NCBI GenBank assembly: GCA_031292275.1
Contig: JARLHL010000002.1
Coordinates: 1-64,000, forward strand
Direction: 5' to 3'
Length of the DNA: 64,000 nucleotides
From: Desulfocapsaceae bacterium
Lineage (GTDB): Bacteria; Desulfobacterota; Desulfobulbia; Desulfobulbales; Desulfocapsaceae
In this document: piece after piece, positions 39,750 to 48,109 of the stretch
Numbering within the stretch: position 1 is the first letter of the stretch
Layout of the letters: each line of letters opens with the position of its first letter
Program-made: the position numbers and the translations under genes
The notes under the pieces: model-generated
Databases searched by the model: none
What the model saw: only the letters and a program-made list of their open reading frames with translations
What the model was told of the DNA's origin: nothing

Positions 39750-40040
39750 TCATGCCTGATAGAGGCTGTCGGCAATATCGGATAATTGTGCTTCCACCCC
39801 GTTCTCTGCAAAAAGCGCACTGATCTTCAGGATTGCTTCAGGCCGGTCGATGATGACATCGGCGCAGAATTCTTTGGCAAGAAGTGTAAAGCCGTTTCGC
39901 TGCAGGAGGTCACAGGCCTTGTGATACTGCCCGACGGCAAACCCCCGAATCGAAAAATCTCCCATATAGAAAACCGGCAGCGGACAGGTCTCCAGGTAGG
40001 CTGCTTTGGCGTTCTCGTCAACGAGGAGGATGCTTGCCAT
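39750..40040 (-). CDS. Hypothetical protein, first of a three-gene set
   Basis: A 96-residue protein with a strong AAAGGAG site eight bases before the ATG. It begins MASILLVDENAKAAYLETCP and has a central VGQYHKACDLLQRNGF and EAILKISALFAENGVEAQLSDIADSLYQA at the end. The fold appears alpha/beta; no recognised family. The set 40040-39299 looks like one short operon. Confidence 0.65.
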   Translation of the reverse strand: MASILLVDENAKAAYLETCPLPVFYMGDFSIRGFAVGQYHKACDLLQRNGFTLLAKEFCADVIIDRPEAILKISALFAENGVEAQLSDIADSLYQA

Positions 40041-40363
40041 GAATATCTCCTTTCTTTAACATGGTCAGGTGAAGGCTTCGGTCTTAAGCGGAAGCTTCAG
40101 TAAGCATAAATCTGGTGCCGGTGAAAATCAACCTGGTTGGTCTTCCTGATATGAATACCATCTTGGCAAAAAACCTCCAGGGTATTCGCATGGTTCCTGT
40201 GACATTTTGCAATTGAACTCGTATCTTTCTTGACATATCGCGCGTATCGCAGTATTTTTCTTCTCTTTTGGACTCGGACAAGTTTTACCTGCAGGTCTTC
40301 TGTATTCGTCTGTGGTGGAAATATCAATGTATTTAATTGCTTAAATGATATAGACAGTGATTT
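40041..40363. other. Divergent region upstream of ffh
   Basis: This 323-base gap separates the small minus-strand operon from ffh. It contains the ffh promoter at 40230-40258; minus-strand promoter elements were not resolved. No gene seen. Confidence 0.45.
40230..40258 (+). promoter_or_regulatory. Sigma70-type promoter of the ffh operon
   Basis: TTGACA (40230-40235) and TATTTT (40253-40258) are exactly 17 bases apart. ffh starts about 105 bases downstream, so the transcript would have a leader of roughly 100 bases. Confidence 0.65.
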
Positions 40364-41716
40364 ATGTTTGAAAACCTGACAGAGCGGCTGGAAGGCGTCT
40401 TTAAGAGACTGCGGGGTCATGGCATACTGACGGAAGAGAATATCCAGGAGGCCATGTCCGAGGTTCGCATGGCATTACTGGAAGCCGATGTTAACTTCAA
40501 GGTAGCCAAAGATTTCGTCGCCTCCGTGACCCAGAAGGCGGTTGGACAGGAGGTCACTCATAGCCTGTCTCCGGGCCAGCAGGTCGTTAAACTGGTCCAT
40601 GATGAATTGATACGGCTGCTTGGCGGCAACACAGAGCAGATACGGCTCGATGGCCGGCAGCCGGTGACCATCATGATGGCCGGTCTGCAGGGGTCAGGTA
40701 AGACTACCACCGCAGGAAAGCTGGCCCGGTTGCTGCGGGACAAGGGCAGGCGCCCCTATCTTGTCCCCGCTGATATCTATCGGCCTGCGGCGATCGAACA
40801 GCTGCGTGTCCTGGGCGAGCGCTTGAATGTGCCGGTGCATCCGTCCAGTGCCGAGACCAAACCGGTTGACATCTGCCGGCAGGCCCTGGCTGCAGCCGAG
40901 GCAAAGAATTACGATACCCTGATTATTGACACCGCCGGTCGCCTGCATGTGGACGAGGCCCTGATGGAGGAGCTCAAAGAGATCCAGCGGGCGGTTCCGC
41001 TCTCCGAGGTTCTTTTTGTCGCCGATGCGATGACCGGCCAGGATGCGGTCACGGTTGCCGATAAGTTCAATCAGGACCTGGAGATCACCGGTGTTGTCCT
41101 GACCAAGATGGAAGGCGATGCCCGCGGCGGCGCGGCCCTGTCCATTAAGTCGGTTACCGGGAAGCCAATAAAATTTGTCGGTATCGGGGAGGGGCTGGAT
41201 GCCCTGGAGGTCTTCCACCCGGATCGGACCGCCTCCCGGATACTGGGCATGGGCGATGTCCTGACCCTGATTGAAAAGGCGGAGGCTGTCGTTGATAAGA
41301 AAAAGGCCGACAAGCTCGCGCAGAAATTACAGAAGAATCAGTTCACCCTCGAGGATTTCCTCGAGCAGATCCAGCAGATCAAGAAGATGGGGTCGCTGCA
41401 GCAGATTCTGGGGATGATCCCCGGTATCAACAAGCTCAAACAACTCAAGGATGCGCCGCAGCCGGATGAGAAGGAACTGGTGAAAACTGAAGCCATCATC
41501 AGCTCCATGACCCTGCAGGAACGCCGCAATCATCAGATTATCGGCACCGGCCGTCGACAGCGGATTGCGGATGGTTCGGGTACCTCGGTTATGGATGTGA
41601 ACAAGGTGCTGAAGAGCTATACGGCAATGCTGAAGATGATGAAGAAGATGCGTGGCAAGCCGGGGATGATCTCCGGAGTCAAGCGCCGGAAGTTACCAAA
41701 AGGTCTCAGAAAATAA
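40364..41716 (+). CDS. ffh: Signal recognition particle protein Ffh
   Basis: A 450-residue SRP54 GTPase that binds signal peptides and the SRP RNA at 18877-18976. The N domain is MFENLTERLEGVFKRLRG...ALLEADVN, the G domain has GLQGSGKTTTAGKLA, DTAGRLHVDEALM, TKMEGDARGGAALS, and the Met-rich M domain shows GMIPGINKL, SSMTLQERRNHQII and a MLKMMKKMRGKPGM tail. The Shine-Dalgarno is weak. It opens the ribosomal/tRNA-modification operon. Confidence 0.98.
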   Translation: MFENLTERLEGVFKRLRGHGILTEENIQEAMSEVRMALLEADVNFKVAKDFVASVTQKAVGQEVTHSLSPGQQVVKLVHDELIRLLGGNTEQIRLDGRQPVTIMMAGLQGSGKTTTAGKLARLLRDKGRRPYLVPADIYRPAAIEQLRVLGERLNVPVHPSSAETKPVDICRQALAAAEAKNYDTLIIDTAGRLHVDEALMEELKEIQRAVPLSEVLFVADAMTGQDAVTVADKFNQDLEITGVVLTKMEGDARGGAALSIKSVTGKPIKFVGIGEGLDALEVFHPDRTASRILGMGDVLTLIEKAEAVVDKKKADKLAQKLQKNQFTLEDFLEQIQQIKKMGSLQQILGMIPGINKLKQLKDAPQPDEKELVKTEAIISSMTLQERRNHQIIGTGRRQRIADGSGTSVMDVNKVLKSYTAMLKMMKKMRGKPGMISGVKRRKLPKGLRK

Positions 41717-41791
41717 TTGAGCGTCCGGGAGAGCCCCGACAGACGCGGACATGGGTGTGTACCCATCAAATACAACAAGAGGATAGCTGGA

Positions 41792-42043
41792 ATGGCAGTT
41801 CGTATTCGTTTAACGAGGCTTGGCAGAAAGAAAAAACCTTTCTATCGTATAATTGTTGCTGACAGCGAGAGCAAACGTGACGGTAAATTTCTCGATGTGG
41901 TCGGGACCTATGATCCTCTGCAGAATCCTGCAATGATCACGATCAACGCAGAGAAACTGCAGGAATGGATTGGCAAAGGCGCCCTTCCTACCACAACGGT
42001 TAAGAGCCTGATCAGTAAAAATTCCGCTGCTGTAGAGAAATAG
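41792..42043 (+). CDS. rpsP: 30S ribosomal protein S16
   Basis: An 83-residue protein from the ATG at 41792 (MAVRIRLTRLGRKKKPFYRIIVADSESKRDGKFLDVVGTYDP...). A GAGG site is upstream. Upstream in-frame codons to 41717 read as leader sequence rather than protein. Confidence 0.97.
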   Translation: MAVRIRLTRLGRKKKPFYRIIVADSESKRDGKFLDVVGTYDPLQNPAMITINAEKLQEWIGKGALPTTTVKSLISKNSAAVEK

Positions 42044-42049
42044 GATTGC

Positions 42050-42280
42050 ATGAAGGAACTGGTTGCTTATATTGCCAAATCTCTCGTCGACCACCCCGAT
42101 GATGTAAAGACGGTGCAGGCAGAGGAAGACGACAGCATCGTTGTCGAACTCACTGTTGCCCAAGATGATCTCGGCAAGGTTATCGGTAAGCAGGGGAGAA
42201 CTGCCAGGGCGATCCGATCTCTTCTGGCAGCTGCTGTTGGCAGAGAGAATAAACGGTCTCGTCTGGAAATTCTGGAATAA
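42050..42280 (+). CDS. khpA: KH-domain RNA-binding protein KhpA
   Basis: A 76-residue protein, almost entirely a KH fold with the GxxG loop (GKVIGKQGRTARAIRSLLAAA). In other bacteria KhpA, with KhpB, binds many RNAs. It follows rpsP by six bases, its usual place before rimM. Confidence 0.93.
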   Translation: MKELVAYIAKSLVDHPDDVKTVQAEEDDSIVVELTVAQDDLGKVIGKQGRTARAIRSLLAAAVGRENKRSRLEILE

Positions 42281-42293
42281 ACTTTGCCTCGCC

Positions 42294-42857
42294 ATGGCTG
42301 ATACATTTTCTTTTCCGGCTGACAGGTATATTCTGATCGGCAAGATTGGGAAACCCCATGGACTCCGCGGTGAGGTGAGGATGTCTCTGTATTCGGGGCA
42401 ACCCGAGAATCTGCAGTCCTACAGCCACCTGGTTCTGGTTGCAACGGATGGAAGCGTGACCGCACCTCTGCGGATTGTGTCTAGCCGTGCCCAGGGGAAG
42501 GGCGCTGTAGTAGGGTTTGAGTCCATTCTCGACAGAGACGGTGCGGAAAAGCTGGCGGGCATGGGGGTTATTCTCGACAGAGCTGAGATTGCCGGTGCCG
42601 ACAAAGGAGATTCCTTCTGGTTCCAGTTTATCGGCTTGGCGGTTAAGACTGAGGATGGGAGGTACCTGGGACGGGTCGAGCACATTTTTTCCAACGGTGC
42701 GCAGGACATACTTGTTATTCGGGATGGCAGTGCGGAGTACCTGGTGCCGATACTGGACTCCATTATAACTTGTCGAACCGACGAGGAGATTGTTGTTGCG
42801 CCGCCGCCGGGACTTCTTGAGCTTAACTCCGGGATAGCTGACGGCGGGGATGACTGA
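42294..42857 (+). CDS. rimM: Ribosome maturation factor RimM
   Basis: A 187-residue protein from the ATG at 42294. It has the RimM N-domain (YILIGKIGKPHGLRGEVRMSLYS) and C-terminal PRC-barrel (LVIRDGSAEYLVPILDSIITC). RimM assists 30S head assembly. It is followed by trmD after six bases. Confidence 0.96.
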   Translation: MADTFSFPADRYILIGKIGKPHGLRGEVRMSLYSGQPENLQSYSHLVLVATDGSVTAPLRIVSSRAQGKGAVVGFESILDRDGAEKLAGMGVILDRAEIAGADKGDSFWFQFIGLAVKTEDGRYLGRVEHIFSNGAQDILVIRDGSAEYLVPILDSIITCRTDEEIVVAPPPGLLELNSGIADGGDD

Positions 42858-42863
42858 TCCCTG

Positions 42864-43652
42864 ATGTTTTTTGATATACTCACCATCTTTCCCGATCTTC
42901 TCGACTCGCCGTTGAATGAGGGGATCCTGAGGATTGCCAGACAGGAGGGGAAGATCCGGGTTGAGGTTACCAATATCCGTGATTTTGCCCATGACCGGCA
43001 CGCGATGACTGATGACCGTCCCTTCGGTGGCGGCGAGGGCATGGTGATGAAACCGGAACCGCTTGCTGCTGCCCTTGCAAGCGTGCAGAAACGGCAGCCG
43101 GGGGGCAGGGTGGTTCTGCTCAGCCCGCAGGGCAGGCTCTATGACCAGAGGGTAGCCAGGGAACTGGCAGCCTGTTCGCACCTGGTCCTGGTCTGCGGGC
43201 GTTATGAGGGTGTCGATGAACGCTTCAGGGCGGCCTTCGTCGATGATGAGATTTCCGTCGGCGATTATATTCTGACCGGAGGCGAGTTGGCCGCCATGGT
43301 GGTGGTTGATTCGGTGAGCAGGCTGCTGCCGGGGGTACTTGGCTGTTCGGCCTCGGCTGAAAACGATACTTTCAGCAGGTCGCTGCTGAAGCATCCGCAG
43401 TATACAAGACCAAGGGTTTTCGGAGGATGTGAGGTGCCGGCGGAGTTGCTTACGGGTGATCATGCAGTCATTGCCCGCTACCGTTTTCTTGCCTCTGTCC
43501 GCAGGACCATTGAGCGGCGGCCGGACCTGATCCGGCTGGAGCTTTTCAGTCCCGAGGAGATGAAGATACTGAAAAAGGCTGGACTGGACAGGGTCGTGGC
43601 GAAACTGCAGGACGGCTGTGACTGCTGTGGAAAGGGCGCAGATGGCTGTTGA
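42864..43652 (+). CDS. trmD: tRNA (guanine-37-N1) methyltransferase
   Basis: A 262-residue SPOUT enzyme that methylates G37 of t[64 protein letters not shown] and [19 protein letters not shown] are all present, forming the trefoil knot that binds S-adenosylmethionine. The stop overlaps the start of the next gene. Confidence 0.98.
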   Translation: MFFDILTIFPDLLDSPLNEGILRIARQEGKIRVEVTNIRDFAHDRHAMTDDRPFGGGEGMVMKPEPLAAALASVQKRQPGGRVVLLSPQGRLYDQRVARELAACSHLVLVCGRYEGVDERFRAAFVDDEISVGDYILTGGELAAMVVVDSVSRLLPGVLGCSASAENDTFSRSLLKHPQYTRPRVFGGCEVPAELLTGDHAVIARYRFLASVRRTIERRPDLIRLELFSPEEMKILKKAGLDRVVAKLQDGCDCCGKGADGC

Positions 43653-44211
43653 TATTGCGCTTATACACTATCCTGTGATCAATAAATCGGGTGAAACCAT
43701 CGGCTCGGCGGTGACAAATCTCGATATACATGATATAGCCAGGGCTGCCAGGACCTTCGGGGTCGGTCGGTATTACATCGTCACCCCCTATGCCGATCAG
43801 CAGCAGCTGGTGGCAGAGATTATTGATCATTGGCAGACTGGGCATGGTGCTCGTTATAACCCGGCCAGAAAATCGGCTTTAGCGCTGGTCAGGCTAGCGG
43901 ACAGTCTTGAGGATGTTGTCGCCAGGGTCGACGATAAACACGGGAGGAGGCCGCTGCTTGTCACAACCAGCGCCCGAGTCCAGGATGACAGTATAACCTA
44001 TATGGATGCCAGGCGGCGCATTGATGCGGGGGACCCCCTTCTTCTGCTGTTCGGAACTGCGCACGGTCTGGCTCAGGAAGTTATAGACAGGGCGGATTAT
44101 ACTCTTCCTCCCATCAGCGGGGAAACCGGGTATAACCATCTTTCCGTTCGTTCGGCAGTGTCGATCATCCTCGATCGCCTCTTGGGCGTCCGGGAAGGAA
44201 CGAAAAATTAA
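43642..44211 (+). CDS. TrmD-linked SPOUT-type RNA methyltransferase (PF09936-like)
   Basis: A 189-residue protein from the ATG at 43642, overlapping the end of trmD by 11 bases and preceded by GGAAAGGG. It reads [47 protein letters not shown]..., with [11 protein letters not shown] near the C-terminus that fits a knot cofactor loop. It matches the predicted SAM-dependent RNA methyltransferase family often found between trmD and rplS in deltaproteobacteria and Aquificales. The RNA target is unknown. Confidence 0.88.
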   Translation: MAVDIALIHYPVINKSGETIGSAVTNLDIHDIARAARTFGVGRYYIVTPYADQQQLVAEIIDHWQTGHGARYNPARKSALALVRLADSLEDVVARVDDKHGRRPLLVTTSARVQDDSITYMDARRRIDAGDPLLLLFGTAHGLAQEVIDRADYTLPPISGETGYNHLSVRSAVSIILDRLLGVREGTKN

Positions 44212-44249
44212 ACTACACATAATTTACTTCAACCAACTAAAAAGACGTT

Positions 44250-44603
44250 ATGAGCACAATAATTGATAGATTAGAGCAGGAGCAGATGCGACAGGATCAT
44301 CCGACCTTTCGTCCGGGTGACAATGTTAAGGTCCACATCCGCATCATTGAAGGAAGCAAAGAGCGTATTCAGGTCTTCCAGGGTGTTGTGATCAGACGTA
44401 AAAATGGTGCGATGAATGCTTCCTACACCGTTCGAAAGATCTCTCACGGGGTCGGTGTAGAGAAGACCTTTGCCCTGCATAATCCGAGGATTGAGAAGAT
44501 TGAGGTCGTCTCCCTTGGACACGTCCGCAGGTCCCGTCTGTTCTATCTGCGCGGCAGGCGCGGCAAGGCTGCACGTATCCGCGAACGCGGCTACATTCAG
44601 TAG
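44250..44603 (+). CDS. rplS: 50S ribosomal protein L19
   Basis: A 117-residue protein with the L19 pattern ([73 protein letters not shown]). It stands at the intersubunit bridge side of 50S. A terminator follows. Confidence 0.98.
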   Translation: MSTIIDRLEQEQMRQDHPTFRPGDNVKVHIRIIEGSKERIQVFQGVVIRRKNGAMNASYTVRKISHGVGVEKTFALHNPRIEKIEVVSLGHVRRSRLFYLRGRRGKAARIRERGYIQ

Positions 44604-44626
44604 AAAAGAAACCAGGCCGATCTTGC

Positions 44627-44664
44627 GCACCTGCTTGCCCTTCCGGCGGCAGGTGCCTTTTTTT
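44627..44664 (+). terminator. Rho-independent terminator after rplS
   Basis: GCACCTGC pairs with GCAGGTGC around a 14-base loop and is followed by C and seven T. It separates the ribosomal genes from rnhB and probably lowers downstream expression. Confidence 0.85.
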
Positions 44665-44695
44665 GTTATTCGGGCTTTTCCGAGGAGCAGAAGGG

Positions 44696-45343
44696 ATGGG
44701 CGGGATTTTCTCCGATATTGCTCTGGAAGGAGCGGATAATTTCCGTTTTGAGCGGGCGCTGCGAGTCAGAGGATTTGCCTGTATCGCCGGTGCCGACGAG
44801 GCCGGGCGCGGCCCCTTGGCTGGTCCCGTTGTCGCAGCCAGTGTTGTACTTCCCCGGGATTGTGAACATTCCCTCTTTTTGGACTCCAAAATAATTTCCC
44901 ACAAACACCGTGTCAGACTCTTCAGTCTGCTCAAAGACATTGGCGCGCGGATAGGCGTCGGCGTCGTTTCTGCGGAGACCATCGATTCTATCAATATCCT
45001 GCAGGCTTCTTTGCTGGCCATGAAACATGCCATCGCTGATCTGGAGCGGGGGGCAGGGGAGGCTGACTTCATTCTTGTGGACGGTACCTTTCAGATACCC
45101 TTATCCAGGCCGCAACTGACCTTGACCAAGGGAGAATCCAAGAGCGCCTCCATTGCCGCTGCCTCAATTGTTGCCAAAGTTGAGAGAGACGCCCTGATGG
45201 ATGATCTTGACCTGGACTATCCCGTCTATAATTTCCGGCGGAACAAAGGGTACCCGACCAGGGAGCACCGGCAGGCCATTGTCCGCTACGGGCCGTGCCC
45301 CGCTCACCGGAAGACCTTCAGGGGGGTGAAGGACTTTGACTGA
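44696..45343 (+). CDS. rnhB: Ribonuclease HII
   Basis: A 215-residue enzyme that cuts the RNA strand of RNA/DNA hybrids. ACIAGADEAGRGPLAGPVVAA has the catalytic Asp-Glu-Gly signature (here DEAGRGPLAGP), then LDSKIISHKHRVRLF, FILVDGTFQIP, SAASIVAKVERDALM and GYPTREHRQAIVRYGPCPAHRKTF. The ATG at 44696 has GGAG eight bases upstream; an earlier in-frame ATG lies at the terminator. Its end overlaps yraN. Confidence 0.95.
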   Translation: MGGIFSDIALEGADNFRFERALRVRGFACIAGADEAGRGPLAGPVVAASVVLPRDCEHSLFLDSKIISHKHRVRLFSLLKDIGARIGVGVVSAETIDSINILQASLLAMKHAIADLERGAGEADFILVDGTFQIPLSRPQLTLTKGESKSASIAAASIVAKVERDALMDDLDLDYPVYNFRRNKGYPTREHRQAIVRYGPCPAHRKTFRGVKDFD

Positions 45344-45704
45344 GAGGAGCGGAAGATTCGGCAGGAGCGGCGAGGAGATAGCGGCAGCATATCTGCAGCG
45401 GGAGGGGTACAGGATACTCCAGCGCAATTACAGGCAGAAATGCGGGGAAATTGACATCATTGCTTCCGATCGGGGGACGCTGGTCTTTGTGGAGGTCAAG
45501 ACGAGAAAAGATGCTGCCTTCGGTACCCCCTTTGAGGCGGTGACCAGGAAAAAACAGCGTCAGATTGGCAGGGTTGCCCAGGAATATCTGGGCAGGAACA
45601 ATCTCTTCAATACCCCGGCCCGTTTTGATGTTGTCTCCATCCTCATGCGGGGGGATGAACCGCCGGTGATCGAGCTTTTGGCCAACGCTTTCGACCTCAT
45701 CTGA
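45336..45704 (+). CDS. yraN: YraN/UPF0102 endonuclease-like protein
   Basis: A 122-residue protein starting at a TTG that overlaps the rnhB stop by eight bases, with GGGGTGAAGG upstream. It has the family features GEEIAAAYLQREGYRILQRNYRQKCGEIDIIASDRGTLVFVEVKTRK, a restriction-endonuclease-like fold in which Glu, Asp and ExK form the nuclease pattern. The role is not established; it is usually linked to rnhB. Confidence 0.92.
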   Translation: MTERSGRFGRSGEEIAAAYLQREGYRILQRNYRQKCGEIDIIASDRGTLVFVEVKTRKDAAFGTPFEAVTRKKQRQIGRVAQEYLGRNNLFNTPARFDVVSILMRGDEPPVIELLANAFDLI

Positions 45705-46451
45705 GAGGTGGGGGAGGAACAGAAGAAAAGCATTTTTTTCGGCTTGCCGCGACAGGGGTGATTGTGAAGAGTCGGGCGTTTTTCTTATGGATCTGCCGGC
45801 CGGTATAGGGATGCCCCCCGTATCCCAATGTTATATTTTCTGAGGAAGTTTCTCAGGAACTCCAGTCTCTTTAGGCCGGAGTGAATTGCTTTTTACGTAT
45901 GGCTGCGACCGGCCCCGATCCGGTCCTGCTATGCTGGTTCATGCGCGGTTTATTTATTTTATCTCTCTTCTCAAGGCCCCTATCGGCACGCTGTTGTCCG
46001 ACCCGGGGGGGCTTGCAGACAGCCCATCTCTGCCTCAGGCAGTCTTTTCCCGGATTGAGCGGGAGGAGCATGCAGCGCGCGCTAAGGCAAAACCCTTGCC
46101 GGATGACCGCTGAGTTGCATGCTTCCGATACATTTCAAGACAAGCGGGTTTTTCCCGGTGCTTCCGTCTTTCAGAATATTAAAAATTGATGTACACTCGA
46201 TATTTGATATCTGATATTTGTTGTAAAGGGTACGCCAGCGACCTGATAGCAGAAACCTTCTGGCCAATATACCGGCAGGAGGCAGAGTCTTTGGCGGGCA
46301 GGACGGCGGATCATATATTCTTATGCTGTATAGACGGAATTGTGAGAAGCTTGGTCCGGGACAAGACAGGACGAGGCCGCGGCTCGTTGGTAAGAGATAA
46401 TCATTATGCGGGAGGGCCTTTGGGCCATCCGAGGTGGAATTACGATTTAAA
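45705..46451. other. Gap before pdxA with no supported gene
   Basis: A 747-base stretch. Short open frames (for example 45886-46113 plus) lack ribosome binding sites and recognisable content. A repetitive ATATTTGATATCTGATATTTG segment lies near 46199, and GGCCTTTGGGCC is a short palindrome about 30 bases before pdxA. It probably contains the pdxA operon promoter, which I could not pinpoint. Confidence 0.4.
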
Positions 46452-47477
46452 ATGTATCAAATCGGGATCACAATGGGGTGTCCGGTCGGTGTCGGGCCGG
46501 AGATAATCCTGAAATATTTCCAGGACCGAGGCAGGAGTAAGGATATCGTGCCGGTGGTGCTTGGGGATATTAATGTGCTTCGTCGGTGCAGCCGGGAACT
46601 GGGCTGCGGGCAGACCTGTATTCCGTGGAGCCCCGGCGATCCGGTCCCGGCAGAGGGAATACCGGTGTTTTCCATCTCCACCCTTGATGCCTCTGCACTC
46701 CGTTGGGGAAGGCCTGACCGGGACACAGGAAGGGCCATGGCCGACTATATTATTTCTGCAGTGCGGCTCATTCAGGCCGGGATTCTGGACGGGATGGCCA
46801 CCTGCCCGATCTCGAAGATGGCCCTGCATGAGGCCGGCTACACATTCCCCGGTCATACGGAGATGCTGGCCCATTTAACGGGCGGCGCATCCCCGGTCAT
46901 GATGCTGGCGGGCTCCAGGCTGCGGGTTACCCTGGTCACCATACACTGCTCGCTGGCCGATGTCCCTTCCCGGATCAGCGTGGCATCGGTGGGACGGCTG
47001 ATCCGTCTCACCCATCAGGCTCTGGTTGCAGATTTCGGTCTGAAATCTCCCCGTATTGCCGTCGCCGGGCTTAATCCCCATGGAGGAGAGGGCGGGCTCT
47101 TCGGCAATGAAGAGGCTGTAGCGATTGTACCGGCCGTCGAGGAGGCCCGAAGCGCCGGTCTGGATGTCCAGGGTCCCTTTCCCCCCGATACCGTTTTTGT
47201 CAAGGCCGCGGCGGGGGAGTTTGATGCGGTGGTCTGCATGTACCATGATCAGGGCCTCATCCCCTTCAAACTCCTGCATTTCAAGGACGGGGTCAATGTC
47301 ACCCTGGGCCTGCCTGTGGTCCGGACTTCGGTGGATCATGGCACTGCCTATGATATTGCCGGCAAAGGGATAGCCGACCCGCAGAGTCTTGCAGCCGCGA
47401 TTCAACTTGCCGGGACCATTGCCTGCAGCCGGCGCAGGAATGCGGCCAGAGTGTATGCAGCTCGTGGGCTCTGCTAA
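46452..47477 (+). CDS. pdxA: 4-hydroxythreonine-4-phosphate dehydrogenase
   Basis: A 341-residue NAD-dependent enzyme of pyridoxal phosphate synthesis. It opens MYQIGITMGCPVGVGPEIILKYF (the usual TMGDPAGIGPE with Cys for Asp, seen in related deltaproteobacterial forms). GYTFPGHTEML supplies a metal His, then VAGLNPHGGEGGLFGNEE and CMYHDQGLIPFKLLHF, VRTSVDHGTAYDIAGKG. I chose the ATG at 46452 because the earlier in-frame GTG would add six atypical residues. First gene of pdxA-tmk-lipoprotein-lipoprotein. Confidence 0.93.
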   Translation: MYQIGITMGCPVGVGPEIILKYFQDRGRSKDIVPVVLGDINVLRRCSRELGCGQTCIPWSPGDPVPAEGIPVFSISTLDASALRWGRPDRDTGRAMADYIISAVRLIQAGILDGMATCPISKMALHEAGYTFPGHTEMLAHLTGGASPVMMLAGSRLRVTLVTIHCSLADVPSRISVASVGRLIRLTHQALVADFGLKSPRIAVAGLNPHGGEGGLFGNEEAVAIVPAVEEARSAGLDVQGPFPPDTVFVKAAAGEFDAVVCMYHDQGLIPFKLLHFKDGVNVTLGLPVVRTSVDHGTAYDIAGKGIADPQSLAAAIQLAGTIACSRRRNAARVYAARGLC

Positions 47478-47489
47478 GGAAGGATCATA

Positions 47490-48104
47490 ATGCCATCACC
47501 AGGAAAATTGATAGTCTTCGAGGGGATCGACGGTACCGGGAAATCGACGCAATTGTCCCTCCTTGGCCAGGTTCTGGGCGAACGGGGCCTGCCGGTGCTC
47601 AGTACCTGTGAACCCACTGACGGGGTCTACGGCCGCAGGATTCGAGCACTCTACCGCAACCGGGAAAGCATCAGCCGGCTGGATGAACTGCAGCTCTTTC
47701 TTGCGGACAGGCGCGAACATGTACAGGACTGCATCGTGCCCGCCCTTGCTGCCGGCAAGATCGTCCTGTGCGACCGCTATTTTCTCTCAACCATTGCCTA
47801 TCAGGGGGCGGCGGGTTTGGATCCCGCTGCAATTCTGCAGCAGAACAGCTTTGCCCCGGTCCCAGATCTGGCCCTTCTCTTCCAGGCCCCTGCGGCGACC
47901 GGAATTGCCAGGATAACCGGTAGACGGGGAGAAATCCTGAATGATTTCGAACAGAAGGATGCCCTGGCCAAGGTTGCTGAGATCTTCGCCAGCCTGGATT
48001 ATCCCTATATCCGCCGTATAGACGCAACCGAAAGCATTGCCGCAATCCATACTGCAGTTGTCAAAGCGGTCGAAGATATACTCCACCTGTATCAGTTGAG
48101 ATAG
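47490..48104 (+). CDS. tmk: Thymidylate kinase
   Basis: A 204-residue kinase that phosphorylates dTMP. The P-loop is FEGIDGTGKSTQ, the DR motif is CDRYFLSTIAYQG, LFLADRREHVQ is the dTMP-binding stretch. It lies 12 bases after pdxA and five bases before the TPR lipoprotein gene. Confidence 0.96.
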   Translation: MPSPGKLIVFEGIDGTGKSTQLSLLGQVLGERGLPVLSTCEPTDGVYGRRIRALYRNRESISRLDELQLFLADRREHVQDCIVPALAAGKIVLCDRYFLSTIAYQGAAGLDPAAILQQNSFAPVPDLALLFQAPAATGIARITGRRGEILNDFEQKDALAKVAEIFASLDYPYIRRIDATESIAAIHTAVVKAVEDILHLYQLR

Positions 48105-48109
48105 GACCT

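Noticed and set aside
42180-43463. 427-codon minus-strand open frame across rimM and trmD
   Set aside because: It is antisense to two well-supported genes and its translation has no recognisable motif.
45886-46113. 75-codon plus-strand frame in the gap before pdxA
   Set aside because: No ribosome binding site; other frames in the same stretch are equally open and none resembles a known protein.
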